64,000 nucleotides of DNA, from NCBI RefSeq assembly GCF_900155535.1, contig NZ_LT706963.1:65929-129928 (forward strand), written 5' to 3'. This stretch comes from Corynebacterium urinipleomorphum. Lineage in GTDB: Bacteria > Actinomycetota > Actinomycetes > Mycobacteriales > Mycobacteriaceae. The notes below the pieces were generated by a model. The model was not told where the DNA came from, made no database searches, and saw only the letters and a program-made list of their open reading frames with translations. A program made the translations under genes and the position numbers. Of the stretch, positions 8,939-20,869 are shown piece after piece (within the stretch, counting starts at the first letter, position 1; each line of letters opens with the position of its first letter).

Positions 8939-10168
8939 TTAGTTCCCCTTCTTCTTGCCCTGGTTTTTGCCTTGGCTCTTGCCTTTATTCTTCTTGCCCT
9001 TCTTCGGGTTGTTGGGCTTCGCTCCGGGCTTGGGTTTGAGTCCTACGTCGGACTGCTTGCCGCTCACATCCGTGGTTTCGGAGGTGTCGGACGGCTCGAC
9101 CTTGGTCACCGTCGCCGTTTTGTCCGGCTGGTTCTCCGGGTGGTTGTTGTTCGCACGCTGCTTTGCGGCGTCGCGCTGGCGCTGCTTCTTGGAACGGTTG
9201 TCCACGGTGCGGGCGCCAGCGACGGGAGCGGAGGCGCGCTTCGCCTCGCGCTTGGCTGCTTCCTCCTCTTCCTCTTCCTTGTCCATCTTGGCGTAGACGA
9301 GCTTGGTCTGGAAGAAGGTCCACACGTTGTTGGACAGCATGTAGGTAAGCAGACCGATGTGCCACAGGAAGCCGGTGAACAGCAGGGTCGCCGGGAGGAA
9401 CCACAGCATCATGCCGTTCATGGTCTTCATCTGCATTTCCATCATTTCCGGCGAGCCCGGACCGGCCTGCTCCGGCTTCTTGCCGGCTGCCGTCTGCTCC
9501 GCCTTGCGCTTAGCCATGCGCTCGCGCTGACGGCTCATAGACATGCGCGCGTTGAAGTGGGTCAGCAGAACACAGGCGATCACCATCGGCAAAGCGACAA
9601 TGATGATGTCCGTGCGCGTGAAATCAGCCGGGGAGAAAGCGGCGAACTGCTCTTCCGGCATGGACATGTAAGAAGACAGCGGAATACCGAAAACACGGGC
9701 ATCCAGGAAGGACTGGACATCCTCGGGGGAGAAGATGTAGTTCGCGGTGTTGCGGTTTTCCTCCACGGTCATGCCCAGGCCGCCGCCGGAGGTACCGGTA
9801 CGGTTGAAGGAGCGCAGCACGTGCAGTAGGCCGATGAACACCGGCATCTGGACCAGCGGCACGATGCAGCTGGCCAACGGATTCATGTTGGCTTCCTTGT
9901 ACAGGCGCTGCATCTCCATCGCCTGCTTCTGCTGATCGTTGCCGTACTTCGCGCGGATCTCCTGCATCTTCGGCTGGAGTTCCTGCATCTTGCGGCCAGC
10001 GCGCAGCTGGTTCACCATCGGCTTGACCAGAAAGACGCGGATGGTGAAGGTCAGGAACACAATGGCCAGCAGCCACGAGGCACCAGAATCCGGCGAGAAG
10101 ATGTAGCCGAAGATCTTGTGCCAGAACCACAGCACCGCTGAGATGGGCCAGTAGATGAAATTCAGCAC
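8939..10168 (-). CDS. yidC: Membrane protein insertase YidC/Oxa1
   Basis: 409 residues. The first membrane segments (LNFIYWPISAVLWFWHKIFG) are followed by the conserved cytoplasmic loop (MVNQLRAGRKMQELQPKM) carrying the hydrophilic-groove Arg region. Further helices include IVPLVQMPVFIGLLHVL and a late pair around LWFLPATLLFTGFLWHIGLL. The last ~110 residues form a Lys/Asn/Gln-rich basic cytoplasmic tail that can contact the ribosome. It inserts membrane proteins alone or with Sec. It is part of the rpmH-rnpA-yidD-yidC-rsmG cluster reading away from oriC. Confidence 0.95.
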   Translation of the reverse strand: MLNFIYWPISAVLWFWHKIFGYIFSPDSGASWLLAIVFLTFTIRVFLVKPMVNQLRAGRKMQELQPKMQEIRAKYGNDQQKQAMEMQRLYKEANMNPLASCIVPLVQMPVFIGLLHVLRSFNRTGTSGGGLGMTVEENRNTANYIFSPEDVQSFLDARVFGIPLSSYMSMPEEQFAAFSPADFTRTDIIIVALPMVIACVLLTHFNARMSMSRQRERMAKRKAEQTAAGKKPEQAGPGSPEMMEMQMKTMNGMMLWFLPATLLFTGFLWHIGLLTYMLSNNVWTFFQTKLVYAKMDKEEEEEEAAKREAKRASAPVAGARTVDNRSKKQRQRDAAKQRANNNHPENQPDKTATVTKVEPSDTSETTDVSGKQSDVGLKPKPGAKPNNPKKGKKNKGKSQGKNQGKKKGN

Positions 10169-10195
10169 TGGATGTCTAACTCCTGTCTAGCTGTT

Positions 10196-10462
10196 CTAGG
10201 TCACGGGGTCGTAGCCGCCGGGGTGCCATGGCCCGCACTTGCTTAATCGGACAAGAGCGAGAAGGCTGCCGCGGACCGCTCCACGCCTGGACACGGCTTC
10301 TAGCGCGTAAGCGCTGCATGTCGGCTCGAAGCGGCACGTCGACCCCATCTTAAGGGGTGAGAAATGTTTTTGGTAAAGCCGCACGCACCGAACCATCGCC
10401 CTGCCGAGAGGCCCGGAAGGTACGGGAATGAGCTCACCGTCAGAGTTCCGGTAAGAGGTCAT
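10196..10462 (-). CDS. yidD: Membrane protein insertion efficiency factor YidD
   Basis: 88-residue YidD family protein with the conserved run [20 protein letters not shown] and the C-terminal motif [12 protein letters not shown]. The ATG at 10462 lies inside the last codons of rnpA (23-bp overlap), so translation is probably coupled. It assists YidC-dependent insertion. Confidence 0.92.
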   Translation of the reverse strand: MTSYRNSDGELIPVPSGPLGRAMVRCVRLYQKHFSPLKMGSTCRFEPTCSAYALEAVSRRGAVRGSLLALVRLSKCGPWHPGGYDPVT

Positions 10463-10820
10463 GCGCGCTTTTCTGTTTTTTGCGCCCCCTGGCCACTCCC
10501 GACTGCACATCCCCCAGCAAGTCGGCGCTGGTGGCGTTGGCGCTGGCGGGCAGAGCGCGGATGACAATATCTACGTCCCGGTCAAGCTGCTCGACAACGT
10601 CCATGCAGACGTGCCGCAGTTGACGGGACACGCGGTGACGGACAACAGCGTTGCCCACCTGCTTAGACACAATTAACCCGAACCGGGGACCGCCGTGAAT
10701 GACGGTGTCGGTTCGGGTGTAATAGTGCACCACGACGGTGCGGGTGCCTGCGCGCCCGCCTTTGGAGATCACCCGGCGGAATTCCGCCGACGAGGTGAGC
10801 TTGTGGGCGCGGGGCAGCAC
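10440..10820 (-). CDS. rnpA: Ribonuclease P protein component
   Basis: 126 residues, GTG start, beginning [17 protein letters not shown] as in RnpA proteins. The RNR-type motif is present in modified form ([11 protein letters not shown]). It binds RNase P RNA for tRNA 5' maturation. Located 25 bp after rpmH, as in nearly all bacteria. Confidence 0.95.
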   Translation of the reverse strand: MLPRAHKLTSSAEFRRVISKGGRAGTRTVVVHYYTRTDTVIHGGPRFGLIVSKQVGNAVVRHRVSRQLRHVCMDVVEQLDRDVDIVIRALPASANATSADLLGDVQSGVARGRKKQKSAHDLLPEL

Positions 10821-10845
10821 AGCGCGCTCTGAATTACCTAGAGGA

Positions 10846-10983
10846 CTAGGCGGTGAGCTTGGAACGGCCCTTGCGGCGACGCGCGGAAACGATGGCGCGG
10901 CCAGCGCGGGTGTTCATGCGGGTGCGGAAGCCGTGCTTGCGTGCACGACGACGGTTATTCGGCTGGAAAGTCCGCTTAGACAT
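10846..10983 (-). CDS. rpmH: 50S ribosomal protein L34
   Basis: 45-codon basic protein reading [19 protein letters not shown] and ending KGRSKLTA, an unmistakable L34. It is transcribed away from dnaA and is the first gene of the rpmH-rnpA-yidD-yidC-rsmG series. Confidence 0.97.
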   Translation of the reverse strand: MSKRTFQPNNRRRARKHGFRTRMNTRAGRAIVSARRRKGRSKLTA

Positions 10984-11804
10984 GGCGGGGTACTCCTTGC
11001 AATCTATGCGGCGGCCAACGGCGCGCGCCGAGCAATGCGGCGGGTGCGCCTTCCCGGGAAGAGGCAGCCATTTTCAAAACATATGAGTGAGATGCTCTTA
11101 CAGCGTTTCCCGCTGACGGCTTGCGTCATCCGCGCTGACTCGCCCGCACGGGGCGGCCCGGTGCTCGGCGCCGATGATGCTCTCACGCACACCCTGGTGA
11201 TCGCTGCGGAACCGCATCGCGGATTCCCAGAGGTCACAGAGTGCGACAGACCATGCCAGGATACGTGATCGACATCGCACCGGCCAAATCGACGCGCGGG
11301 GGTAGATTCACTGATTTTCAGCCACCCCCGAAATTACAACGATGTGTTTTTCCGCAGGTCACGGGCGACACGCCGACGCTGCCTGCGTGGGCACGGCGGG
11401 GGTCGAACGTGCTTGCTGATGCGTTCGCGTCTCCGTCCCGGCACACCCGCATTCCGTCTAGACAGTCCGCGGCGGAGCAGGGTAAGAAAGCTTTATCACC
11501 ACAACTTCACAGGAAAGTTTCCACCACTGCTGTGGATAAACCTCAATCACACCTTGAGGTTCGTCCTCGATGAGCACTGAAACTCGAGGTCAAAGGCATT
11601 AATTTGGCGTGAGAGTTTTATCCACAGCATGATGAGTGCCTTGTGGATAAACTCCACAGCAGCACGGTTCACACCTGTGGATAAGTCTGTGGATTCACAA
11701 GATCAGAGCGATGTTCACACTCATGTGAGTTGTGAAATCCTCGTCGCCCACGGCGTGCGGGAAATATCAAACATCGCCATTCGGATAAGGGAGAGCAGAC
11801 GTAT
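10984..11804. promoter_or_regulatory. rpmH-dnaA divergent promoter region with DnaA boxes
   Basis: 821 bp without a convincing gene. Perfect DnaA boxes (TTATCCACA or its complement) stand at 11531-11539 (-), 11618-11626 (+), 11642-11650 (-) and 11676-11684 (-), with a degenerate copy at 11688-11696. This cluster lies 120-275 bp upstream of dnaA and fits autoregulation and/or one lobe of a bipartite origin. The rpmH-proximal half (10984-11520) holds no box and no obvious repeat. Confidence 0.8.
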
Positions 11805-13502
11805 ATGGCACATGATCAACAGAGTTTGAATGCTCTGTGGCAGGACATCGTCGCCGAACTGCTCAACCTGTCTGAGCGCCCCAATTCCCACGTGCCCACG
11901 TTCTCCCCGGGAGACCGTGCGTACCTGCAACTGGTCACACCCGTCATGCTCGTGGACGGATACTGCATCCTCTCCGCGCCGCACGCCGCCGCAAAGAATG
12001 TGGTGGAGAACAGTCTCGGCCCGTACATCATGGAGCTGCTGAGCAGCCACATGGGCCAACCCTGCAACCTGGCTGTGTCCGTGCACGCGCCGGCGCCACA
12101 AACCCAGCAAACACAGCAAACACAGCAAACCGAGCAGCCATCACAGATACAGCAGGTGCCGCAGGCACCATCAACACCGCAAGAGGCCGCACCCCAGCAA
12201 CCCACGCCGCAGCCGCGCACGGACAGCTCCGCGGATGACTGGTACAACACCTATTCCGAGCCCGCTTTCCCGCCGGCCGCGCAGCAGCAACAGCCCGCGC
12301 TAGCGGGGGAGCAGCTGCCGATGGGGCTTGATGAGCTCGCGCGGATTCACGCCCAGCAGCAGGAAAACCCGGTTGAGGAATCGTCCCGGCAGCAGTCCAG
12401 CCACCCGATCGTCCCGGCGCCGCAACGTATCCCGCGCGAGAAGCCGGCGCATGATCCGGACCGGGACGTGAGCTTGAACCCGAAGTACACCTTCGAGAAC
12501 TTCGTCATCGGCTCGTCCAACCGTTTCGCCAACGGCGCGGCAGTGGCCGTAGCGGAGAATCCTGCGCGCGCCTATAACCCGCTGTTCATCTGGGGCGGCT
12601 CTGGCCTGGGCAAGACGCACTTACTGCACGCGGCCGGCAATTACGCCCAGGTGCTGCAACCGAACTTGCGCATCAAGTACGTCTCCTCTGAGGAATTCAC
12701 CAACGACTACATCAACTCGGTGCGCGATGACCGGCAGGAATCCTTCAAGCGCCGCTACCGCGACCTGGACATCCTCATGGTCGACGACATCCAGTTCTTG
12801 GAGGGCAAAGAAGGAACCCAGGAGGAGTTCTTCCACACCTTCAATGCGCTGCACCAGTCGAATAAGCAGATCATTTTGTCCTCCGACCGTCCACCGAAAC
12901 AGCTGACCACACTGGAGGACCGTCTGCGCACACGTTTCGAGGGCGGGCTGATCACCGACATTCAGCCGCCGGACTTGGAAACGCGCATTGCAATCTTGAT
13001 GAAGAAGGCGGCCGCGGACGGCACGCATGTCAGCGAGGACGTGCTGGAACTCATCGCATCCCAATTCGAGTCCTCCATCCGCGAGCTCGAAGGCGCGCTG
13101 ATCAGGGTCTCAGCGTATTCGTCGTTGATCAATGAGCCGATCACGCTCGACGTCGCGCATGTCGCACTCCGCGATATTCTCCCGGACGAAGGCGACGTGA
13201 CCATCACCGCCGCGACCATCAAGGAGGCGGCCGCGGATTTCTTCCGCGTTCCCATGGACAAGCTCACCGGCGCCGGCAAGACCCGCGTTGTCGCGCACGC
13301 CCGCCAGCTGGCTATGTACTTGTGCCGCGAGCTCACGGACCTGTCTCTACCGAAGATCGGTCAGGAATTCGGGGGCAAGGACCACACGACGGTCATGTAC
13401 GCCGACCGGAAGATCCGGAAGGAAATGACGGAGAACCGCGAGACCTACGACGAGATTCAGGAGCTCACCCAAATCATCAAAAACCGCGTCCGCGCGCGGT
13501 AG
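11805..13502 (+). CDS. dnaA: Chromosomal replication initiator DnaA
   Basis: 565 residues. Domain I (about 1-90) is followed by a long low-complexity domain II rich in Gln, Pro and Thr (about 90-220). The AAA+ domain III carries Walker [15 protein letters not shown] and Walker [12 protein letters not shown]. Domain IV contains the signature [12 protein letters not shown] for DnaA-box recognition. Domain II contains three to four tandem copies of a 9-base ACACAGCAA-like unit (12107-12130), probably variable by slippage. It initiates replication at the adjacent oriC. Confidence 0.97.
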   Translation: MAHDQQSLNALWQDIVAELLNLSERPNSHVPTFSPGDRAYLQLVTPVMLVDGYCILSAPHAAAKNVVENSLGPYIMELLSSHMGQPCNLAVSVHAPAPQTQQTQQTQQTEQPSQIQQVPQAPSTPQEAAPQQPTPQPRTDSSADDWYNTYSEPAFPPAAQQQQPALAGEQLPMGLDELARIHAQQQENPVEESSRQQSSHPIVPAPQRIPREKPAHDPDRDVSLNPKYTFENFVIGSSNRFANGAAVAVAENPARAYNPLFIWGGSGLGKTHLLHAAGNYAQVLQPNLRIKYVSSEEFTNDYINSVRDDRQESFKRRYRDLDILMVDDIQFLEGKEGTQEEFFHTFNALHQSNKQIILSSDRPPKQLTTLEDRLRTRFEGGLITDIQPPDLETRIAILMKKAAADGTHVSEDVLELIASQFESSIRELEGALIRVSAYSSLINEPITLDVAHVALRDILPDEGDVTITAATIKEAAADFFRVPMDKLTGAGKTRVVAHARQLAMYLCRELTDLSLPKIGQEFGGKDHTTVMYADRKIRKEMTENRETYDEIQELTQIIKNRVRAR

Positions 13503-13534
13503 CTTTCGCCGCTTATCGACGGCCCGACCCCCAC

Positions 13535-13578
13535 GCCACTGAGATCCCCCGGGAATCCGGATTCTCAGTGGCCTTTTT
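13535..13578 (+). terminator. Rho-independent terminator after dnaA
   Basis: GCCACTGAGA pairs with TCTCAGTGGC across an 18-base loop and is followed by CTTTTT, 32 bp after the dnaA stop codon. Confidence 0.8.
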
Positions 13579-14081
13579 CGTGTGCCCCGGAGCAGGTTCT
13601 TTCACAGCCCCGGCGGTTATCCACAGAGTTTTTCACACCTGTGTAATTCCACCGTTGTAATTAAGTGGAGTTGATCACTATCCGGTTATCCACAGAAGAA
13701 AAGCGCTGTCCACAGGCGCGGGAGAAATATGTGATTTGGCGGTGGAATCACACGAATGGTCTGTGGGCAACGGAGATGCCGAATTAGTTATCCACAGCAT
13801 GGACGAGTTATCCACAGAAATTACACACCCGTGCCCCACAGGCGACACGCCGAAGCGACGTGCTTGAATGGACTGTCATCCACAGACTGCACAGCACCTA
13901 CTGTTACTCCCAATCTTTTTCCTAGTATTGAATCCAAGAGAAAGAGAGCGTGGGGACAACTCCGCCGGGCATGTCCACTGAAGTGGACAGGCTCTCGTTG
14001 AGCAGAAGTTGTGCACCGCTTAAGGTGAGACGGAAAGTTAGCTCACCTGACAGGCAGCCCTAGCAAGGAGCGACGAGGACC
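13579..14081. other. Origin of replication, oriC
   Basis: dnaA-dnaN intergenic region. Perfect TTATCCACA boxes lie at 13617-13625, 13686-13694, 13788-13796 and 13808-13816, all on the + strand, with near-matches CTGTCCACA at 13706 and TCATCCACA at 13876. A lower-GC stretch (about 13905-13945, TTTTTCCTAGTATTGAATCC) is a candidate unwinding element. The divergent gene polarity on the two sides and the dnaA-dnaN setting support origin function. Confidence 0.85.
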
Positions 14082-15269
14082 ATGGACGACAACAACGTGT
14101 CATTCCGCGTGCACAAAGACGATCTCTCGGATGCCGTCGCGTGGGTTGCGCGTAATTTGCCGACGAAGAACACCCAGCCGGTGCTCCGCGCCGTAGTGAT
14201 CACGGTGGATGACAACGGCCTGGAGCTGGCAGGCTTCGACTACGAGGTGTCCACCCGCGTGCGCGTCAGTGCCGAGGTCTCCCAACCCGGACGCGTCGCT
14301 GTGGCCGGCAAGCTCATGGCGGACATCGTTTCCAACATGCCCGCGAAGCCGGTTGAAGTGTCCGTGGACAATTCGCGCCTGCTGCTCCAGGGCGGTTCCG
14401 CCCGCTTCGAGCTGCCGCTCATGCCTCTGGACGATTACCCGCAGCTGCCTACCCTGCCGGAAGTCACCGGCACGCTGGACACCTCCACTTTTGTCAATGC
14501 TGTCACCCAGGTGGCCTCCGCTGCCGGGCGCGATGACACGTTGCCGATGCTGACCGGTGTGCACATGGAAATCGCCGGTAACCAGGTGACACTCGCGGCT
14601 ACGGACCGTTTCCGTCTGGCCCTTCGCTCGCTGGAGTGGGAGCCGGTGAACAGCAATGTGGAGGCGAAACTACTCATCCCGGCGAAGACATTGCTGGATA
14701 ACGCGCGCACCTTGGATAGCCACTTAGAGGAGCCGGTGGAGATCGCCGTGGGCAACGGCGAGAATGTCGGCGGCGACGGGCTGTTCGGTCTCCACTCGCA
14801 AAACCGGGAGACCACCACCCGCATGCTGGACGCGGAATTCCCGAATATTCAGCCGCTGCTGCCCAAGACGCACACGTCCATGGCGTCGGTGGAGATCGCT
14901 CCGCTGGTGGAGGCCATCCGCCGCGTGAGCCTGGTCGCCGACCGCAACGCGCAGCTGCGCATGCACTTCCAGCAGGGCGAGGTCACGCTTTACGCCTCCG
15001 GCGCTGATTCCGGCGAGGCGAGCGAATCCCTGCAGTGCGCGTTCACGGGCGCGGATGAGCTGCTCATCGCCTTCAACTCCGGGTACCTGCGCGACGGCCT
15101 GAGTGTCATTCCGACTAACCGCGTGGTCTTCGGCTTCACCGAGGCGTCCCGCCCGGCGATTATGATCCCGGAGCCAGACGAGATGCCGGAGGCGGGTGCG
15201 GACGGCACGTTCGAGACCCCCGCCACCGACTTCACCTACCTGCTCATGCCGGTGCGCCTGCCGGGATAA
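14082..15269 (+). CDS. dnaN: DNA polymerase III sliding clamp, beta subunit
   Basis: 395 residues with the three repeated clamp domains and the typical C-terminus ([10 protein letters not shown]). ATG follows AAGGAGCGACGAGG. The clamp tethers Pol III and other enzymes to DNA and stimulates DnaA-ATP hydrolysis through Hda-like factors in other species. Two bases separate it from recF. Confidence 0.97.
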   Translation: MDDNNVSFRVHKDDLSDAVAWVARNLPTKNTQPVLRAVVITVDDNGLELAGFDYEVSTRVRVSAEVSQPGRVAVAGKLMADIVSNMPAKPVEVSVDNSRLLLQGGSARFELPLMPLDDYPQLPTLPEVTGTLDTSTFVNAVTQVASAAGRDDTLPMLTGVHMEIAGNQVTLAATDRFRLALRSLEWEPVNSNVEAKLLIPAKTLLDNARTLDSHLEEPVEIAVGNGENVGGDGLFGLHSQNRETTTRMLDAEFPNIQPLLPKTHTSMASVEIAPLVEAIRRVSLVADRNAQLRMHFQQGEVTLYASGADSGEASESLQCAFTGADELLIAFNSGYLRDGLSVIPTNRVVFGFTEASRPAIMIPEPDEMPEAGADGTFETPATDFTYLLMPVRLPG

Positions 15270-15271
15270 AT

Positions 15272-16468
15272 GTGTTTGTCCGTGAGCTCGATCTGCGCGA
15301 CTTCCGCTCCTGGCCGGAGCTGAACCTCGCACTGGATAAAGGGGTCACCGTTTTCTCGGGCCGCAACGGCCACGGCAAGACCAATATCGTCGAAGCGGTC
15401 ATCTATTCGGCGACGCTGAGTAGTCACCGCGTTGCGCAGGATCAGCCACTGGTGCGCGCTGGCGCGCAGAATGCTCGGGTGTCGGTGACCACGGTCAACG
15501 AGGGCCGCGAACTGACCACGCACCTGCTGATCAAGCCGAAGGAAGCCAACCAGGCGCAGATCAACAGGACGCGCTTGAAATCGCCGCGGGAAATCCTCGG
15601 TGTCTTGCGCACGGTGGTCTTCGCGCCGGAGGACTTGGCTCTGGTGGTCGGCGAGCCGGGGGAGCGCCGCAGGTTCCTGGATGGTCTGGCGAGTATCCGC
15701 ACTCCGCGCTTCGGTGGGGCGAAGGCGGATTACGACAAAGTGCTGCGCCAGCGCAATGCTCTGCTGCGTTCGCAGAATATGCTGCTGCGCCGCGGCTACA
15801 ACGACGACCAGGGTGCTAGTGCGCTATCCACGCTGGATGCGTGGGACATGCAGTTGGCGTCTCTCGGCGCGCAGGTGATCGCGGGGCGGAAGAAGTTGGT
15901 GGCGGAGTTATCGGAGCCGGTGCACGACGCGTACGCGTCGGTGGCGCCGGAGTCCCGGCCGGCCGGGATCGGGTACAGCTCGACGGTTGACGGTGGCGTC
16001 GAAAAGCTTGCCGGCGTGGATACCCACGACCCGGAGATTCTTGAGGCCGCTTTTCTGACGGAGCTCTCGCGGCGGCGCAAGGAGGAGATCGACCGGGGAA
16101 CGACGCTGGTCGGGCCGCACCGCGACGACCTTGTGCTCATGCTCGGCGACCAGCCGGCGAAGGGGTACGCGAGCCACGGCGAGACGTGGTCGTTCGCGCT
16201 CGCGCTGCACTTGGCGGAATACGCGCTGCTGGCGTCGGACGGCGCGGAACCCGTGCTCATCTTGGACGATGTGTTCGCGGAACTGGATGCGAAGCGCCGC
16301 CAGCGGTTGGTCGCGGTGGCGGAGAAAGCGGAGCAGGTGCTCATCACTGCCGCTGTCGGCGACGATTTGCCGGCGAACCTCGACGACCATGTCTCCGCGC
16401 GGTACGGCGTGGTCATGGAGGACAGCGGGGACGGTCGCCGCGAGTCCCGGATCAAGGAACTGACGTGA
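15272..16468 (+). CDS. recF: DNA replication and repair protein RecF
   Basis: 398-residue SMC-like ATPase. Walker A is [15 protein letters not shown], the signature region is near [15 protein letters not shown], and Walker B is [16 protein letters not shown] start at 15272, two bases after dnaN. It loads RecA at gaps with RecOR. The stop overlaps the next start by 4 bp (GTGA). Confidence 0.96.
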   Translation: MFVRELDLRDFRSWPELNLALDKGVTVFSGRNGHGKTNIVEAVIYSATLSSHRVAQDQPLVRAGAQNARVSVTTVNEGRELTTHLLIKPKEANQAQINRTRLKSPREILGVLRTVVFAPEDLALVVGEPGERRRFLDGLASIRTPRFGGAKADYDKVLRQRNALLRSQNMLLRRGYNDDQGASALSTLDAWDMQLASLGAQVIAGRKKLVAELSEPVHDAYASVAPESRPAGIGYSSTVDGGVEKLAGVDTHDPEILEAAFLTELSRRRKEEIDRGTTLVGPHRDDLVLMLGDQPAKGYASHGETWSFALALHLAEYALLASDGAEPVLILDDVFAELDAKRRQRLVAVAEKAEQVLITAAVGDDLPANLDDHVSARYGVVMEDSGDGRRESRIKELT

Positions 16469-17112
16469 GCGAAACGCAGGAACAACAAGAACCACACGAT
16501 CTGGTCAGCGCCACATTTGAGAATCTCCGCGCGACTGCGAAGCGCCGCGGCGGGACGCTCCCGCGGTTGACGGGGCAGGGGAGGAATGTGGTGCCGCGGA
16601 GGTCCGTCGGCAAGCTAGCTCTAGCAATGGGTACGGACGAGCCCGCGGCCCCGGAGATCTCCGTGCCCGGGCTGGACCTCGCGCCGGAACCTGCAATGAA
16701 GAAGCGCTTCCAGCAGGGCCGGCCGACGGGGCCTGACGGGCGCGCAATGCAGCGGGACTACACCGTCGCGGGTTTCGGGTCCCTGCTGAAAAAGGAGATT
16801 GCCCAGCGTGAATGGACGGAGCCGATCGCGCATGGTTGGGTGATGGGCAACTGGGAATCCCTGGTGGGGGAGAAGATCGCGCAGCACACCGAAGTGAGCA
16901 TGATCAAAAACGGCGAGCTGTTCATCTCCTGCGACCAGACCGCGTGGGCGACGAACCTGAAATATATGCAGTCCACCGTGCTGTCACAGATCGCGGAGAA
17001 GATCGGTCCCGGCGTGATCACCAAATTGCACGTCTACCCGCCGAAGACCAAGAACTGGCGGTACGGTCCGCTGCATGTTAAAGGCCGGGGGCCGCGGGAT
17101 ACATACGGGTAA
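16465..17112 (+). CDS. dciA: DciA family (DUF721) replicative helicase loader
   Basis: 215-residue protein; GTG start overlaps the recF stop (GTGA). The N-terminal ~100 residues are low-complexity and basic. The C-terminal ~100 residues form the DUF721/DciA KH-like domain ([20 protein letters not shown], then [19 protein letters not shown]). DciA loads DnaB helicase in bacteria lacking DnaC/DnaI; placement between recF and gyrB is typical of actinobacteria. Confidence 0.88.
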   Translation: MSETQEQQEPHDLVSATFENLRATAKRRGGTLPRLTGQGRNVVPRRSVGKLALAMGTDEPAAPEISVPGLDLAPEPAMKKRFQQGRPTGPDGRAMQRDYTVAGFGSLLKKEIAQREWTEPIAHGWVMGNWESLVGEKIAQHTEVSMIKNGELFISCDQTAWATNLKYMQSTVLSQIAEKIGPGVITKLHVYPPKTKNWRYGPLHVKGRGPRDTYG

Positions 17113-17266
17113 AACGGTTGCCATCAGGGGAACGGCGGGATAAAATTTCACCTGTTAGCTCCGAGATTGAGCCGAAAGGCGAAGGTTCTGCCCAGCAGGA
17201 CGCTCGGGGCGCTTGAACTGTCGGGGGAGCTAGCAATATCTCGGTGCTTTCAATTGCGCAAGCGGA

Positions 17267-17986
17267 CTAAGAAGGCCATTCGTATTCGAATTGCAAAAAT
17301 CTATCCACAACCTCGCAGATACTTTCGATCTGAGATCGTGCCCATGGGTCTTTAGCAGGACTGGAAAATCGTGACTGCATGTAGAAATAGGTGCAGATGT
17401 CCACTGCCTGTAGGGGTCGGCTGTAATCGGAAGGCCCAAAATAAACAGTGTCGAAAATGTGAGTTAGAGGTACGCTGACTTTCCCTCGAACTGCGGACGA
17501 TTTTGCTCGACGCAAATTTGCTCGCGCATCTGGAGCAGAATGATGTTCGTCGGCAAATAGAACCGTCAATTCATCGCTGAAAAACCGAGCCATTTGGTGT
17601 TCAACTTGTTCGAGGATGTACCCCATTGCCTGCTGGTGAACGGGTAATGCGTTCTCGCCATACCTGGACTTATACCCTGGAATGTTGATGGATCGGGTGA
17701 CGAACTGTGGGTTTGCGCTTTCTACCGCATAAACCACTTCGCGGAGAACCTCGAATCGGTCCTCCATTGTTATGTGTCGCCAAAAGCCTTTACCGTGTCG
17801 GATCTCTACGGCATGAAATTCTGTGGAAGGAAGAATCGTTCCAGAGTACTTCTGCGATAAAGCCGCACCGAGCTGATCCATTCTCGTTTCGATTGACTTA
17901 GCCTGGGTTATATCGCATACCAGTGCACCGAAGATGTAGTGAGTCCCATCCGAACTGCCGGATTCGTCGAGATAAGTCAACCGCAT
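17267..17986 (-). CDS. DUF3800 domain protein
   Basis: 239 residues opening MRLTYLDESGSSDGTHYIFG, the acidic DESG motif that marks DUF3800. Later conserved acidic positions lie in FADEHHS and QAVDICTYF, giving an RNase H-like set of carboxylates (inference). AT content is visibly higher than in dciA and gyrB, and it is antisense to both. No strong Shine-Dalgarno is seen. DUF3800 proteins are often found in mobile or defence regions; function is unproven. It is a likely horizontally acquired insert in the otherwise conserved replication cluster. Confidence 0.8.
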   Translation of the reverse strand: MRLTYLDESGSSDGTHYIFGALVCDITQAKSIETRMDQLGAALSQKYSGTILPSTEFHAVEIRHGKGFWRHITMEDRFEVLREVVYAVESANPQFVTRSINIPGYKSRYGENALPVHQQAMGYILEQVEHQMARFFSDELTVLFADEHHSAPDARANLRRAKSSAVRGKVSVPLTHIFDTVYFGPSDYSRPLQAVDICTYFYMQSRFSSPAKDPWARSQIESICEVVDRFLQFEYEWPS

Positions 17987-20496
<2,510 letters not shown>

Positions 20497-20869
20497 GGGC
20501 CAGCACCTAGCAGTTCGCCAAAGCTTTTCGCTTATCGACGCTCCCTTGTCACCCCCCGTTAACCTTCCGTTAATGTTTAGTGAGGGAAATCACAGTCTCT
20601 CAGCTAGGGCGTTTTTGGGGTGCCTGTACAGGATTCATGCTGATCAGACCAGTGGGGTATTTAAGCCTCTGTTCAGTAAGGAATATCCCAAGCTCAGGCG
20701 CGTTACAGATGATTGACGCTTCACTGAAAGAAGTGGAAGAATGGTCGCGTCTACCATCGACTAATAACTTTATCCATCACATATCCATGAGCTTTTACAA
20801 GCTCATGGCCTATCCGGATGCCTGCCTCTTCATAGTGGTTCGCTCCGTGATGATTGACCAGGAGTAAAT
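20497..20869. promoter_or_regulatory. Leader region of the giant surface protein gene
   Basis: 373 bp. After gyrB there is GTTAACCTTCCGTTAATG, a partial inverted repeat. A candidate -35 TTGACG lies near 20714. A perfect 10-bp hairpin occupies 20785-20808. The Shine-Dalgarno AGGAG is at 20860-20864. A short open frame across this region (20580-20867) has no recognisable features and I do not call it. Confidence 0.5.
20785..20808 (+). promoter_or_regulatory. Perfect 10-bp hairpin in the adhesin 5' leader
   Basis: CCATGAGCTT, loop TTAC, AAGCTCATGG, about 60 bases before the GTG of the surface protein. There is no U-tract, so it is more likely an mRNA-stabilising or regulatory stem than a terminator. 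Confidence 0.55.

Noticed and set aside
8933..8945. Jag/R3H gene expected between rsmG and yidC
   Set aside because: Only five bases separate the two genes; the gene found here in mycobacteria is simply absent.
20580..20867. 95-codon frame upstream of the surface protein
   Set aside because: No homology that I recognise, no good ribosome site, and it covers the promoter and hairpin region.
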